Below are positions 46,732-55,094 of a DNA stretch of 64,000 nt, one piece after another. The translations under genes were made by a program, and so were the position numbers. The DNA comes from JAJPKK01 sp963702755. Lineage in GTDB: Bacteria > Pseudomonadota > Alphaproteobacteria > Rhizobiales > Xanthobacteraceae. The DNA lies in the NCBI GenBank assembly GCA_963702755.1, contig CAVPDZ010000010.1:372001-436000 (forward strand), in the 5' to 3' direction. Every line of letters starts with the position of its first letter. The first letter of the stretch is position 1. Under the pieces are notes generated by a model that saw only the letters and a program-made list of their open reading frames with translations, did no database searches and was not told where the DNA came from.

Positions 46732-47616
46732 TCAGGCGCGTTTGCGCGCCTGACCTTCTTCGCTTTTGTCGAAGAAATCCGACAGCGGCGCGATGAGACC
46801 GTCGGCTGCGTCCGGCGTCTTTGCCGCTTCGGCAAGTTCTGAATAAAGCTGTGCGACGGCCTCGTACATTTCGCCCGACGGCGAGCCGTCGCCGAGGAAA
46901 TGGGCGATCTCTTCCATTTCCGCGACCCAGCGATAGGCCTTCGGATACATGCGCGGCACCTGGCGTGAGAGCCAGCCGAGAAGCTGTGGCTGGCTCAGCG
47001 CGAGTTCGGCATGCAAGGCTTCGGCGCAGCCGGCGCGGGACGCGCCAAGCGCCATCGCGGCGCCGACCGCGGTGAAGCCCTTGGTGATGCCGGCATAGGA
47101 CATCTTTAATGCGGACGCGGCCCCGATCGGCCCGGTCAGCGGACGGATCGAGAGGCCGAAGTCGTTGAGCCGCACCACCTCGCTTGCCGCCGGACCCGAG
47201 ACATAGATGCGGGTCGACGTGGAATTCGGTTGCGGCGGCGGCCCGATAATGCCGCCATCGACATAACGGCAGCCGGTGTCGGCGAGCACGACGCCAAGCT
47301 GCTCGGCCGTATCGGGCGCGATCGCGTTGCAATCGACGTAAATCGGCTTGCGGTCGGCACGCGCAAGCGCGGGTGCAAGGCGCCCGGCGAGCCGGATGGC
47401 GTCGCCCGGGGGCACGATCGACAGCACGAAATCCGCCTCGCGCACCAGCACATCATCGTCGTCGACCGGCATCATGCGGGCGCGCTCGGCGCGCGCGGCG
47501 CTCGCGCCCGAGCGCCCGGTGAGCGAAGTGGTGACGGTGACGCCGCGCTCGGCGAGGCGGGCGCCGACTGCCGCGCCCATTTCGCCTGGCGCAATGATCG
47601 CAACATTGAGGCTCAT
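46732..47616 (-). CDS. NAD(P)-binding 6-phosphogluconate/3-hydroxyisobutyrate dehydrogenase-like protein (DUF1932)
   Basis: Protein of 294 residues. The N-terminal Rossmann domain reads NVAIIAPGEMGAAVGARLAE, then LSIVPPGDAIRLAGRLAPAL and VDCNAIAPDTAEQLG. The hinge helix and C-terminal part contain GGIIGPPPQPNST and ALKMSYAGITKGFTAVGAAM with the catalytic-type Lys, in the DUF1932 C-terminal family. Length and layout fit beta-hydroxyacid dehydrogenases. The substrate is unknown. It is convergent with the GlcG-like gene and divergent from the SMP-30 gene, whose promoter region it shares. Confidence 0.87.
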   Translation of the reverse strand: MSLNVAIIAPGEMGAAVGARLAERGVTVTTSLTGRSGASAARAERARMMPVDDDDVLVREADFVLSIVPPGDAIRLAGRLAPALARADRKPIYVDCNAIAPDTAEQLGVVLADTGCRYVDGGIIGPPPQPNSTSTRIYVSGPAASEVVRLNDFGLSIRPLTGPIGAASALKMSYAGITKGFTAVGAAMALGASRAGCAEALHAELALSQPQLLGWLSRQVPRMYPKAYRWVAEMEEIAHFLGDGSPSGEMYEAVAQLYSELAEAAKTPDAADGLIAPLSDFFDKSEEGQARKRA

Positions 47617-47815
47617 CGCTGTCTCCGAAATGTTTTGCGGAGGGTGGCCGATGACGGCAACGGAGTCCAGATCGCGGAGCTAAGCCAATGGTCGAGGCCG
47701 GTCGTCGCGGGCGATGCGTGCAAGATGGCCCTTTCGTGCCTGTGCACCGCCGGTATAGCCTTAATCCCGATCGGACACGCGAAACAGGGTTGAGCGTAAC
47801 GAAAGGAGACGTCTT

Positions 47816-48823
47816 ATGGAGATGACGAGACGCGCGGCGCTTGGCGCCGGGGCTGCGAGCGCGGCATCAGGTTTCACGCGCACGGCGCTCGCCGACTTTG
47901 AGCCGGCGCGCTATCCGGACCCCGCGATCAAGGTGCTCGACCCCAGCTTTGCCAAGCATCGGGCCAACATCGTCGGCGTCGAACGCATCGCCACCGGCAT
48001 GGTGTGGGCCGAAGGACCGGTATGGTTCGGCGACGCGCGCTATCTCGTCTGGAGCGACATTCCAAACAATCGCATGATGCGCTGGGACGAGGAAACGGGC
48101 GCGGTCAGTGTGTTCCGCAAACCGTCGAACCAGTCCAACGGCGCGACCCGCGATCGCCAAGGGCGTCTCATCTGCTGCGAGCACCGCACCCGTAGCGTCA
48201 CGCGCACCGAATACGACGGCACGATCACCACGCTCGCCGATCGGTTCGAGGGCAAGCAGCTCAACTCTCCGAACGACGTGGTGGTGAAGTCGGACGATTC
48301 GATCTGGTTCACCGATCCGCCCTACGGCATCCGCAATAACTACAATGGCAGCGTCGGCGACCAGCAACTGCCTACCAACGTCTACCGCCTCGACAAGTCA
48401 GGACGGCTCGACGTCGTCGCGGGCGATATCAACCGCCCCGACGGACTTGCCTTCTCCCCCGACGAGACCAAGCTCTACATCATCGAGGACGGTTCGACGC
48501 CGCCGCGAATCCGCGTGTTCGACGTGGTTGGCGACGGCACGCGCCTCGCCAACGGCCGCGTCTTCGCGCCGATCGAGGTCGGCCAGAGCGACGGCATGAA
48601 GGTCGATATCGAAGGCAATCTGTGGTGCGCCTCGTCGGCGGGCGAAGGCTATGACGGCGTCATGGTCTTCAACCCAGCCGGCAAGTTGATCGGCCGCATC
48701 ATCCTGCCGGAGCGATGCGGCAACCTCTGCTTCGGCGGCTACCGGCGCAGCCGTCTGTTCATGACAGCAAGCCGCTCGGTCTACTCGCTGCCGGTCGCGA
48801 CCCAAGGCACGCCGGGCGGCTGA
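47816..48823 (+). CDS. Exported SMP-30/gluconolactonase-like beta-propeller protein
   Basis: Protein of 335 residues. The N-terminus MEMTRRAALGAGAASAASGF carries a Tat-type RRAALG motif and a cleavable region. The propeller shows MVWAEGPVWFGDARYLVWSD, the metal-binding Glu in AEGPVW, NSPNDVVVKSDDSIWFTDPP with the Asn/Asp ligands, and RPDGLAFSPDETKLYI, the SMP-30 signature. Probably a periplasmic lactonase or esterase. GGAGACG lies before the ATG. Divergent from the dehydrogenase; a sugar-acid pathway link is possible by position only. Confidence 0.9.
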   Translation: MEMTRRAALGAGAASAASGFTRTALADFEPARYPDPAIKVLDPSFAKHRANIVGVERIATGMVWAEGPVWFGDARYLVWSDIPNNRMMRWDEETGAVSVFRKPSNQSNGATRDRQGRLICCEHRTRSVTRTEYDGTITTLADRFEGKQLNSPNDVVVKSDDSIWFTDPPYGIRNNYNGSVGDQQLPTNVYRLDKSGRLDVVAGDINRPDGLAFSPDETKLYIIEDGSTPPRIRVFDVVGDGTRLANGRVFAPIEVGQSDGMKVDIEGNLWCASSAGEGYDGVMVFNPAGKLIGRIILPERCGNLCFGGYRRSRLFMTASRSVYSLPVATQGTPGG

Positions 48824-48983
48824 CCCGCTTTCTCTCTCAGCCCCGACAAGCACGGCAATTGCCGTGCTCCGTCGAGGCAAAGCTCGTTGACTCATGACGA
48901 GAAAGCGGACAACGGGGCCACAAAAAACCCCGTGCCGATCCGCCGGTGCCGCGGCAGCCCGCTAACAAAACCGCAGAGGCGGT

Positions 48984-49280
48984 TCAGTCGGCGCGCAACA
49001 CCTGCTCGACGCGGCTCGCGCCGGCGGTGATGACCGGAGCCTTCGTCTCGACATGGGTGCTGCTATCGCCCCCGCGATAGTAGTCCAGCACGAAGAGGCG
49101 AATCGCCGACGACAAGTTGCCATGCCGGCGCTCCTGGTCGATGGTTGCGACCATGTCCGAGAGCGTCAGATCGCGTTTGCCGGCGATCTCCTTCAACCCG
49201 GTCCAGAATGCATCCTCTAGACTGACGCTCGTTTTGTGACCTGCAATCACGATAGAGCGCTTAACGACGGGCGATTTCAT
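48984..49280 (-). CDS. Ribbon-helix-helix domain protein
   Basis: Protein of 98 residues: MKSPVVKRSIVIAGHKTSVS, LEDAFWTGLKEIAGKRDLTL, SDMVATIDQERRHGNLSSAI and RLFVLDYYRGG. The family is RHH_4 (ribbon-helix-helix), with the DNA-contacting strand at the N-terminus. GGAGAAA precedes the ATG at 49280. It overlaps the DUF4169 gene by 20 bases. In many related genomes this pair follows fumC; here fumC is absent from the window. Target unknown. Confidence 0.88.
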   Translation of the reverse strand: MKSPVVKRSIVIAGHKTSVSLEDAFWTGLKEIAGKRDLTLSDMVATIDQERRHGNLSSAIRLFVLDYYRGGDSSTHVETKAPVITAGASRVEQVLRAD

Positions 49281-49464
49281 CGGTTTCTCCTGTCTCGATA
49301 CGGTGCGCGTCGAGGTCGTGACGGAACTTGTCGCGTTCCGTCCGGGCGAGCGCGCGCTCAGCCTTCGACATACCGTGGGAAACTCGTGCCGCACTGGCAC
49401 GCTCCTCATCGCGCCGACGAGCGACGCGCTTACGGACTCTGCGGAGATTAACGATCTCAGCCAT
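49261..49464 (-). CDS. DUF4169 small basic protein
   Basis: A 67-residue, highly charged protein: MAEIVNLRRVRKRVARRRDE then SKAERALARTERDKFRHDL and DAHRIETGETDEIAR. The opening MAEIVNLRR and the KAERAL helix are typical of DUF4169. The ATG is at 49464; TAA at 49261-49263. It overlaps the ribbon-helix-helix gene by 20 bases, giving an operon. No function is known; composition suggests nucleic-acid or partner binding. Confidence 0.88.
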   Translation of the reverse strand: MAEIVNLRRVRKRVARRRDEERASAARVSHGMSKAERALARTERDKFRHDLDAHRIETGETDEIARR

Positions 49465-50167
49465 ATGTGGCCGTCTACCCCCAACCTCGGGGCACAAGGC
49501 CCCTTCCCCACGCCTTCACAGCATCAAACGCCGCTCAATCAAGCCGCACGAGTACGGAGTGTTTTGACAAGTTACCGTTGACCCAGCGCCGTTTGACCAG
49601 TCCCAAGTCGATTACCAGCCGACCCAACCGATCCACACCGTCAACCCCCACGAATATGGACCCGAGTCGTTCCACCAAGACAATCCGTAAACCAAGCCAT
49701 TGTGTGAACAATTTCAGGCACGATCGTGACTTCGCAGGGTTCCCGATGACGACCCGTGGCTGCGCCAATGGGCCAAAATCGTGCGTCAAAAGGGGCCCGG
49801 ACGCGTTTTGCGCCGGCCGAACGATGCTGCGGTGCCAGATGATTTAGATCAAAGGCCAGCTTTCTCGCCACAATACAACTGGCGGCGAGGAAGGGTTTGG
49901 AAGAGATCGACGCGCAGGGCCTCGGTGTTAGGCGACGCGACCACGATCGCTCATGGTGAGGGGGGCTATGGTTCGTCCTCGGCACGTAACGATCGCGTCC
50001 AAGCTTCGCGCAGTTGCGGCCGATGCGTGCGTATAATTAAAATGGTTCGCAGCGCTGCAACGCGTCGCCAGCCGATCGGACTTGTGTTCGTAGAGTCGCG
50101 GCGAGCATTGATGAGACACCTGGCAAACCCCGCCGTATCGTGCGGGGAGCCCGGGAGGAGAGTGGAA
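49465..50167. other. Long intergenic region (about 700 bases)
   Basis: This stretch lies between the DUF4169 gene (minus) and cytochrome c' (plus). I see no convincing gene. Base composition from about 49530 to 49760 is less GC-rich than the flanks. It holds an FNR/FixK-like motif at 49839-49852 and a Gly/purine-rich leader before the cytochrome gene. It may be the border of an inserted segment. Confidence 0.45.
49839..49852. promoter_or_regulatory. FNR/FixK-type box candidate
   Basis: ATGATTTAGATCAA matches the consensus TTGAT-N4-ATCAA at nine of ten fixed positions. It is about 316 bases before the cytochrome c' start, which is far for a class II site unless transcription begins well upstream. 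An oxygen or NO-responsive regulator (FNR, FixK, NnrR type) would suit cytochrome c' and a FixP-like cytochrome. Confidence 0.4.
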
Positions 50168-50677
50168 ATGATCAATCGACAATTGATCCGCGCATGGCGC
50201 CGCTCGGCTGCTGCCGTCCTGCTGACGATGGTCGCGGGTGTAGCAGACACGTCCGCGCAGGATCAAAGCGCCGCCATCGCGAAGGACGCGATTTTCGCAC
50301 GCAAGACGTTGATGGATGCGATCGGCGCCAATATGGATGAACTCACCACCATGACGGCGACGGAAAAGATCGATCTCGATAAGGGCAAGGGCTTTGCCGA
50401 CACCATCTCGATCATGATGATGGCTTTCCCGCATCTCTTTCCGCCGGCGACCAACCAGTGGAAGCAGGGCGCCGACCGCGATCCGGCAACGGACACCTTT
50501 GCCTCGCCCGATGTGTGGGCCAAGTTCGCGGATTTCTACGCCCGCGCGAGCGCTGCCTCCAAGGCTGCCTATAATCTGAGCCGCGCCGAGAACGCGGCCG
50601 CGTTCAAGACGGACCATGCGACGCTTCAGAAAGCCTGCGACGGATGCCATTCCGCCTACTTGAAGATCGATCCTTGA
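50168..50677 (+). CDS. Cytochrome c' (periplasmic, NO/CO-binding haem protein)
   Basis: Protein of 169 residues. The ATG at 50168 follows GGGAGGAGAG and opens a signal peptide MINRQLIRAWRRSAAAVLLT with cleavage near TSA-Q. The mature part is a four-helix bundle (AIAKDAIFARKTLMDAIGAN onward) and the haem site CDGCH is at residues 157-161, near the C-terminus as required for cytochrome c'. Such proteins bind NO and protect against nitrosative stress. It opens a plus-strand cluster with a dihaem cytochrome 73 bases downstream. A longer in-frame extension upstream lacks a signal peptide. Confidence 0.9.
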   Translation: MINRQLIRAWRRSAAAVLLTMVAGVADTSAQDQSAAIAKDAIFARKTLMDAIGANMDELTTMTATEKIDLDKGKGFADTISIMMMAFPHLFPPATNQWKQGADRDPATDTFASPDVWAKFADFYARASAASKAAYNLSRAENAAAFKTDHATLQKACDGCHSAYLKIDP

Positions 50678-50749
50678 TGCGCGCTGAGCTTACAACGCCG
50701 CAATTACGCTGGCCGGATTGCCTCTCTGCCGTAGCCGAGGAAGCGCGTC

Positions 50750-51580
50750 GTGGATCAATCAAATCGTGATGAACCGCAGCGGGTCGTTCCGAGCCGGCGC
50801 CGCGCGGCGTGGCAGGCCTGGGCAGGATTCGTCCTCGTTGTCGCGCTCTTGGCCGGCGGTGGTTTTTATTTTTCTCGCCAGCAGGATTTCCGCGCACGCC
50901 TCCTGCGCGCCGATGCCGATAGCATTGCCCAGGATCCCGATCTGCTCGGCTTCGCGATTTCGTATGCGCGGCCGGTTTTTGAGAACAACTGCGCCGGCTG
51001 CCACGGCGACCACATGCAGGGCGATCCGGGCTACGGCGTGCCCGGTCTCGGCAAACACGACTGGCTCTACGGCGAAGGCCGCGCGAACGAGATCGAGCGC
51101 ACGATCCTCTTCGGCATTCGCGCGAGCAACGGCAGGACCTTGAACTTCGCCGACATGCCGGCCTACGCGCGCGCGGAGCCCTACAAGCGCTACAAGATCG
51201 AGCCGCTCGATCCGCAGGAGATCGCCGACGTTGTCACCTTCCTCATCGTGGCGGGCGGCCGCGCTGGCGACGCCGAAGCTGCCAAACGCGGCGCGCAGAT
51301 ATTCTCCGACAAGGGCCAATGCTTCGATTGCCATGCGAGTGATGTCAAGGGGGACGCCGCCATCGGTGCGCCAAATCTCATCGATAACACTTGGCTTCAC
51401 GGCAACGGCAGCTTCCAGGACATCTACCACGTCGTTGCAGGGGGCAGCGGCGGAATTTGTCCCGCCTGGTTCCAGCGGCTGAGCGCGGTTGAAATTCGCG
51501 CGCTCGCCCTTCTTGTCTATTCGGCATCGCACCCTGAGCCGCCGCGCGCGGCCTCGCGATCGCCCGAACCGCCAGGGTAA
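50750..51580 (+). CDS. FixP/CcoP-like membrane-anchored dihaem cytochrome c
   Basis: Protein of 276 residues. One N-terminal membrane anchor (about 23-42) is followed by two cytochrome c domains. Haem 1 is at CAGCH (81-85) with candidate ligand Met136 (FADMPAYA); haem 2 is at CFDCH (191-195) in a domain whose IGAPNLIDNTWLHGNGSFQD pattern is that of CcoP. At the expected Met ligand of haem 2 (family pattern VMPAW) this protein has ICPAW, Cys237 (TGT at 51458-51460). No ccoN or ccoO is near, so it is not part of a cbb3 oxidase here. The GTG start has AGGAAG upstream. Confidence 0.88.
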   Translation: MDQSNRDEPQRVVPSRRRAAWQAWAGFVLVVALLAGGGFYFSRQQDFRARLLRADADSIAQDPDLLGFAISYARPVFENNCAGCHGDHMQGDPGYGVPGLGKHDWLYGEGRANEIERTILFGIRASNGRTLNFADMPAYARAEPYKRYKIEPLDPQEIADVVTFLIVAGGRAGDAEAAKRGAQIFSDKGQCFDCHASDVKGDAAIGAPNLIDNTWLHGNGSFQDIYHVVAGGSGGICPAWFQRLSAVEIRALALLVYSASHPEPPRAASRSPEPPG

Positions 51581-51585
51581 ATGTC

Positions 51586-52653
51586 ATGAGAATGCTTGAT
51601 GCAAACGAGCCCCCCGTCGACAAGCCGCCGTATTCGCTCGTCGGCTTTTGGAATTTCAAGGTCGTCAATCCCGCGCGCTCGCTGGTCTTTTTCAGCATCG
51701 GAACCGTCGTCGGGCTTGGGATAGCGGGCTATGGTCTCTTCACGGCCAAAGGGACGGTCACGCACGCGGTCCCGCCCGAGAACGTTGCGCTCGTCAATCA
51801 GCGTCCGATCCTGCGAACCGATTTCATCGCGCAGACCGAAGCTCTCTACACAATGCCGTTCGGCGAAACCACGATGCCGCTGCGCATGAAGGTTCTCCAG
51901 GACATGGTCCGGGAAGAGTTGTTCGTGCAGCGCGGCCTGGAATTGGATTTTCCGTCCAACGATCCCGACACGCGCGCGGCCCTCGTCGCCGCGGTCGAGC
52001 AGCAGGTTGCGGCGAGCGTGACCGCCGGGCGGCCAAGCGATGCCGAATTGCGCAAGTTCTACGAGGAGAACTCCGGCAAATACGCGTCCGAAGGCCTGAT
52101 GACGCTTCACGACCTGCTGTTGTCCAAGCCGCGGGCCGACGACCGCGGCGCGATGGCTCTGATGCGTCAGGCTGCGGACGCGTTGCGCGCCGGCGCGCCC
52201 GTCGCCGACGTGATCAAGAACTACGGTCTTGAGGAGGTCGGCGGCGGTCGCGGTCGCGGCGCGCCCCCCGGCAACGAGGAGTTCTATTTCGCCCAGAAGA
52301 TCCACGTCGGTGATCTGATCTTCTCGGTCGCGCTGTCGCTCGATAACGGCCAGGTGTGCGACCCGGTCGCCGCCGACGACGGCATCCACATCGTGCAGAT
52401 GGTCAAGAACGTGCGGCCGGTGCCCGCGAGCTTCGAGCGCGCGAAGAGCCAGGTGCTCCAGGACTACAACGAGGCGGCGAAGAAGCGGCTCGAACGCGCC
52501 GATGAGAAGTTTCTGCGCGGCAAGGCCGACATCCTCGTCGCGGACGATTATCGCGCGGCCTATGATGCGGATGAGGCCGCGAGGGACGCCGGCGTGCAAA
52601 CGGACGAGACGCCCGCGGCTCCGCGAAAAGAAAAAGAACAGGGCAAGCGATGA
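51586..52653 (+). CDS. Membrane-anchored parvulin-type peptidylprolyl isomerase (PpiC/SurA-like)
   Basis: Protein of 355 residues. A membrane anchor SLVFFSIGTVVGLGIAGYGL lies at about 32-52. The N-terminal chaperone-like helices include LRMKVLQDMVREELFVQRGL. The parvulin-type domain starts near DAELRKFYEENSGKY (about 146) and ends DDGIHIVQMVKNVRPVPASF, the family's typical close. A basic, Glu-rich tail follows. Starts 5 bases after the cytochrome stop and overlaps hupE by four bases, so it is co-translated. It may fold an exported partner from this cluster, such as the cytochromes or the permease's external domain. Confidence 0.85.
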   Translation: MRMLDANEPPVDKPPYSLVGFWNFKVVNPARSLVFFSIGTVVGLGIAGYGLFTAKGTVTHAVPPENVALVNQRPILRTDFIAQTEALYTMPFGETTMPLRMKVLQDMVREELFVQRGLELDFPSNDPDTRAALVAAVEQQVAASVTAGRPSDAELRKFYEENSGKYASEGLMTLHDLLLSKPRADDRGAMALMRQAADALRAGAPVADVIKNYGLEEVGGGRGRGAPPGNEEFYFAQKIHVGDLIFSVALSLDNGQVCDPVAADDGIHIVQMVKNVRPVPASFERAKSQVLQDYNEAAKKRLERADEKFLRGKADILVADDYRAAYDADEAARDAGVQTDETPAAPRKEKEQGKR

Positions 52654-53867
52654 GGGCGGCCCGCATCATCGCCGCGATCGTCGCGGTTCTGTTGGTCGGC
52701 CTCGCAGCGCCGGTTTTGGCGCACACGCGCAGCGAGACCTTCTCGTCCTGGCAGGTCGCGGGCGCGACGATCCACATGCAGTTCCTGGTGCCCGACCTTG
52801 AGTCGAAGCGCATCACCAAGAACGGCGACATGCCGACGGTCGACGAACTCGGTCGCTACATCGCGGCCCATGTAGGCGCGTTCGCCGGCGATCAGGCGTG
52901 CCCGATGACCGAGGGTCCGCGGCAAATCTCATCGACCGCGGGCTTCCGCCGCTACGAGTTCACCTTCGAATGCCCGCAAGCGGCAAATCTCAAGGTCCAT
53001 TCGTCGGCCTGGTTCGAACTCGTCGAGAGCCACACCAACTTTGCACAGATTCAGAACGACAAGGGAGATTTCGTCGAGCAGCTCATCACCAAGGATCGCC
53101 AGACATTGCCGGTGACGAGCGAGACAGGCGAGAGCTCGCTTGAATACGCGGGTTTCTTCGATTTCGTCCAGATGGGCATCATGCACATCTTCACCGGCAT
53201 CGATCACATGTCGTTCATGCTCGGCCTGGTGCTGATCTCGCGTCGCCTTCGCGATCTGCTGTTCGTGGTCACAGGCTTCACCCTCGGTCACAGCCTGACC
53301 CTCGCGCTTGCCGTTACCGGCATTCTGCGGCCTGAGGCGCAATACATCGACAGTCTGGTGGCGCTGACCATCGCGCTGATCGGCGCCGAAAACATCGGGG
53401 ACAGCACGCGCCATCCGTTGCCGGTGGCGCTTGGCCTCGGCGGTCTCCTCTTCCTGATGGCGGGCGCCAAGTATCTCGGCGCGCCGGTCACGCTGCCGAC
53501 GCTGCTTCTGGTCGGCGGCGGGATTTTTACGTCGAACTATCTGATGCTGACCGGCAAGCTTTACGACGCGGCGCGGGTGCGCCTCGTTGTGACGCTCGTG
53601 TTCGGCCTCATCCACGGCTTCGGCTTCGCCACCGATCTGCTCGAGCGGAAGCTGCCGACGGAGCGCCTCGCCGAACTTCTTGTCGGCTTCAACCTCGGCG
53701 TCGAGATCGGCCAGGTCACCGTCGTGCTCGGGGCGCTCGCGGTCGCCTGGGTCCTCGTGAAGGCGCGTCTCGGCATTCCACGACCGATCTTCACCGATAT
53801 CGCGGCTTCGTTTCTGGTCGGCGAGGGCTTATTCTGGTTCTTGAGCCGGACGGTGGTCGAGGGTTAA
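52650..53867 (+). CDS. HupE/UreJ-family membrane protein with large N-terminal exported domain
   Basis: Protein of 405 residues. A signal-anchor (ARIIAAIVAVLLVGLAAPVL) precedes an exported domain of about 140 residues with two Cys (QACPMTEG, FECPQAAN). The C-terminal half has about six to seven membrane segments with HupE/UreJ motifs: GIMHIFTGIDHMSFMLGLVL, FTLGHSLTLALAV and GLIHGFGFATDLL, whose His/Asp residues fit metal coordination. HupE relatives carry Ni2+; this subgroup's cargo is not proven. ATGA overlap with the PPIase gene. A repressor of the RcnR type lies 173 bases downstream. Confidence 0.87.
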   Translation: MRAARIIAAIVAVLLVGLAAPVLAHTRSETFSSWQVAGATIHMQFLVPDLESKRITKNGDMPTVDELGRYIAAHVGAFAGDQACPMTEGPRQISSTAGFRRYEFTFECPQAANLKVHSSAWFELVESHTNFAQIQNDKGDFVEQLITKDRQTLPVTSETGESSLEYAGFFDFVQMGIMHIFTGIDHMSFMLGLVLISRRLRDLLFVVTGFTLGHSLTLALAVTGILRPEAQYIDSLVALTIALIGAENIGDSTRHPLPVALGLGGLLFLMAGAKYLGAPVTLPTLLLVGGGIFTSNYLMLTGKLYDAARVRLVVTLVFGLIHGFGFATDLLERKLPTERLAELLVGFNLGVEIGQVTVVLGALAVAWVLVKARLGIPRPIFTDIAASFLVGEGLFWFLSRTVVEG

Positions 53868-54040
53868 AGCCGCAGACGAAGTTTGGCGCTTGACGTTGCG
53901 CGCTGGCGACCTCGCACACGCCCACTACCTCTGCGCGAGACCATGCGCCGGGCAGCCTTCAGGTGAATGTCGCGCCTGCAAAATTGCTGGCGCGACTGTT
54001 CGCTTCTGCTAAAAATGCATGAAGGTTCTGGAGGTTTTGC

Positions 54041-54319
54041 GTGTCCCACACGGTTCGCGAAAAGACGAAGCTGCTCAATCGCGTCCGACGAATTCGTGGA
54101 CAGATTGAGGCGGTCGAACGCGCGCTTGAGCAGGAAATCGGCTGTTCCGACGTGCTTCAGCTGATTGCCGGCGCCCGCGGCGCCATCAACGGCCTGATGG
54201 CCGAAGTCGTGGAAGACCACATCCGCATGCACGTGGTCGATCCCACAGATGTGCCGGGTTCGGAGCGCGCGCACGCCGCGGAAGAGCTGATTGACGTGGT
54301 GCGCTCCTACCTGAAATAG
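54041..54319 (+). CDS. CsoR/RcnR-family metal- or formaldehyde-sensing repressor
   Basis: All-helical DNA-binding repressor of 92 residues. It begins MSHTVREKTKLLNRVRRIRG with His3, has Cys35 (EIGCSDVLQ), and His60 and His64 (EDHIRMHVV), a His-Cys-His-His set equal to the Ni/Co-binding fingerprint of RcnR. FrmR, the formaldehyde sensor, lacks the last His. So a Ni/Co sensor is the best guess. GGAGG lies upstream of the GTG/ATG region; TAG at 54317-54319. It follows hupE on the same strand and may repress this cluster. It is convergent with sspB, 6 bases away. Confidence 0.88.
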   Translation: MSHTVREKTKLLNRVRRIRGQIEAVERALEQEIGCSDVLQLIAGARGAINGLMAEVVEDHIRMHVVDPTDVPGSERAHAAEELIDVVRSYLK

Positions 54320-54325
54320 CGCCGC

Positions 54326-54944
54326 TTATTTCTTGCGAAAACGATCGAGGCGGACGACCTCGCCGCCGGCGGCCGGCGGCGGCGTTCCCGGCGCTTCGGG
54401 TTCGGCCGCATTGGCGGCGGTAGGTTCGGACTTCGCCGCCTCGTCGTTGGGGCTCGACTTCGACTTTTTCCCTGTTACCGCCGGTTTCGAATCTGCTGCG
54501 GGGCGGCGTGAGTGCTTCCAGCGTCGTCGTCTTCGCCTTTGGTCCGCCCTTGGCCGGCTTTGTCTCCTTGCCCTTGGCGTCACCGTCCAACTCGACCGTG
54601 AACTGCAGGCCGAACTGAACCGAAGGGTCGAAAAACGCCTTCACCGCCTTGAACGGAACATGCAGGCGCTCCGGCACGGCGTTGAACGCGAGGCCAACAT
54701 CGAAGTCGTCGTCCCCAACCTGAAGATCCCAGAATTGGTGCTGGAGCACGATCGTCATTTCGTCGGGATAGCTCGACTTCAGCCGCGCCGATATGCGAAC
54801 GCCTTCGGCGCGGGTGTCGAAGGTGATGAAAAAATGATGGTCGCCGGGCAATCCCTTCACGGCGGCGTCGGTCAAGACGGTGCGAATCACTCCGCGCAGC
54901 GCATCCTGGGTCAACAGATCATAACGGATATGGTCGACCGGCAT
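54326..54944 (-). CDS. sspB: ClpXP adaptor SspB (alphaproteobacterial type), one frameshift
   Basis: Adaptor that delivers ssrA-tagged proteins to ClpXP. It begins MPVDHIRYDLLTQDALRGVI and includes HHFFITFDTRAEGVRISARL and YPDEMTIVLQHQFWDLQVGD, the alpha-SspB core, then GLAFNAVPERLHVPFKAVKA. A linker rich in Lys/Ala follows a frame break near 54500. The last residues GGEVVRLDRFRKK are the ClpX-binding XB motif. The start at 54944 follows GAGAAG. The tmRNA gene lies directly upstream on the same strand. Confidence 0.93.
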
Positions 54945-55094
54945 CTTCTCGTTCCATGGTCACGGCGAGCGCCGAGAATGCGTCAAAATTCGAATTTGGC
55001 AAGCGGCTCGCCTCCGAACGGCCGCCTACACTTAAACAAATCTTGCCGGTGGCTACGCAAATCCGCCCGACACGCGACGGCACAAAGGAAGGCA

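Noticed and set aside
48849..48868. Palindrome AGCACGGCAATTGCCGTGCT after the SMP-30 gene as a terminator
   Set aside because: The arms meet with almost no loop and there is no T tract, so it is not a standard terminator.
49535..49789. Minus-strand 84-codon open frame in the long intergenic region
   Set aside because: It has a protein-like mix but no recognised motif, no clear ribosome site and no conserved neighbour, so it was not called.
49781..50677. Longer plus-strand start for cytochrome c'
   Set aside because: The extension has no signal peptide, whereas the ATG at 50168 has a strong ribosome site and a normal export signal.
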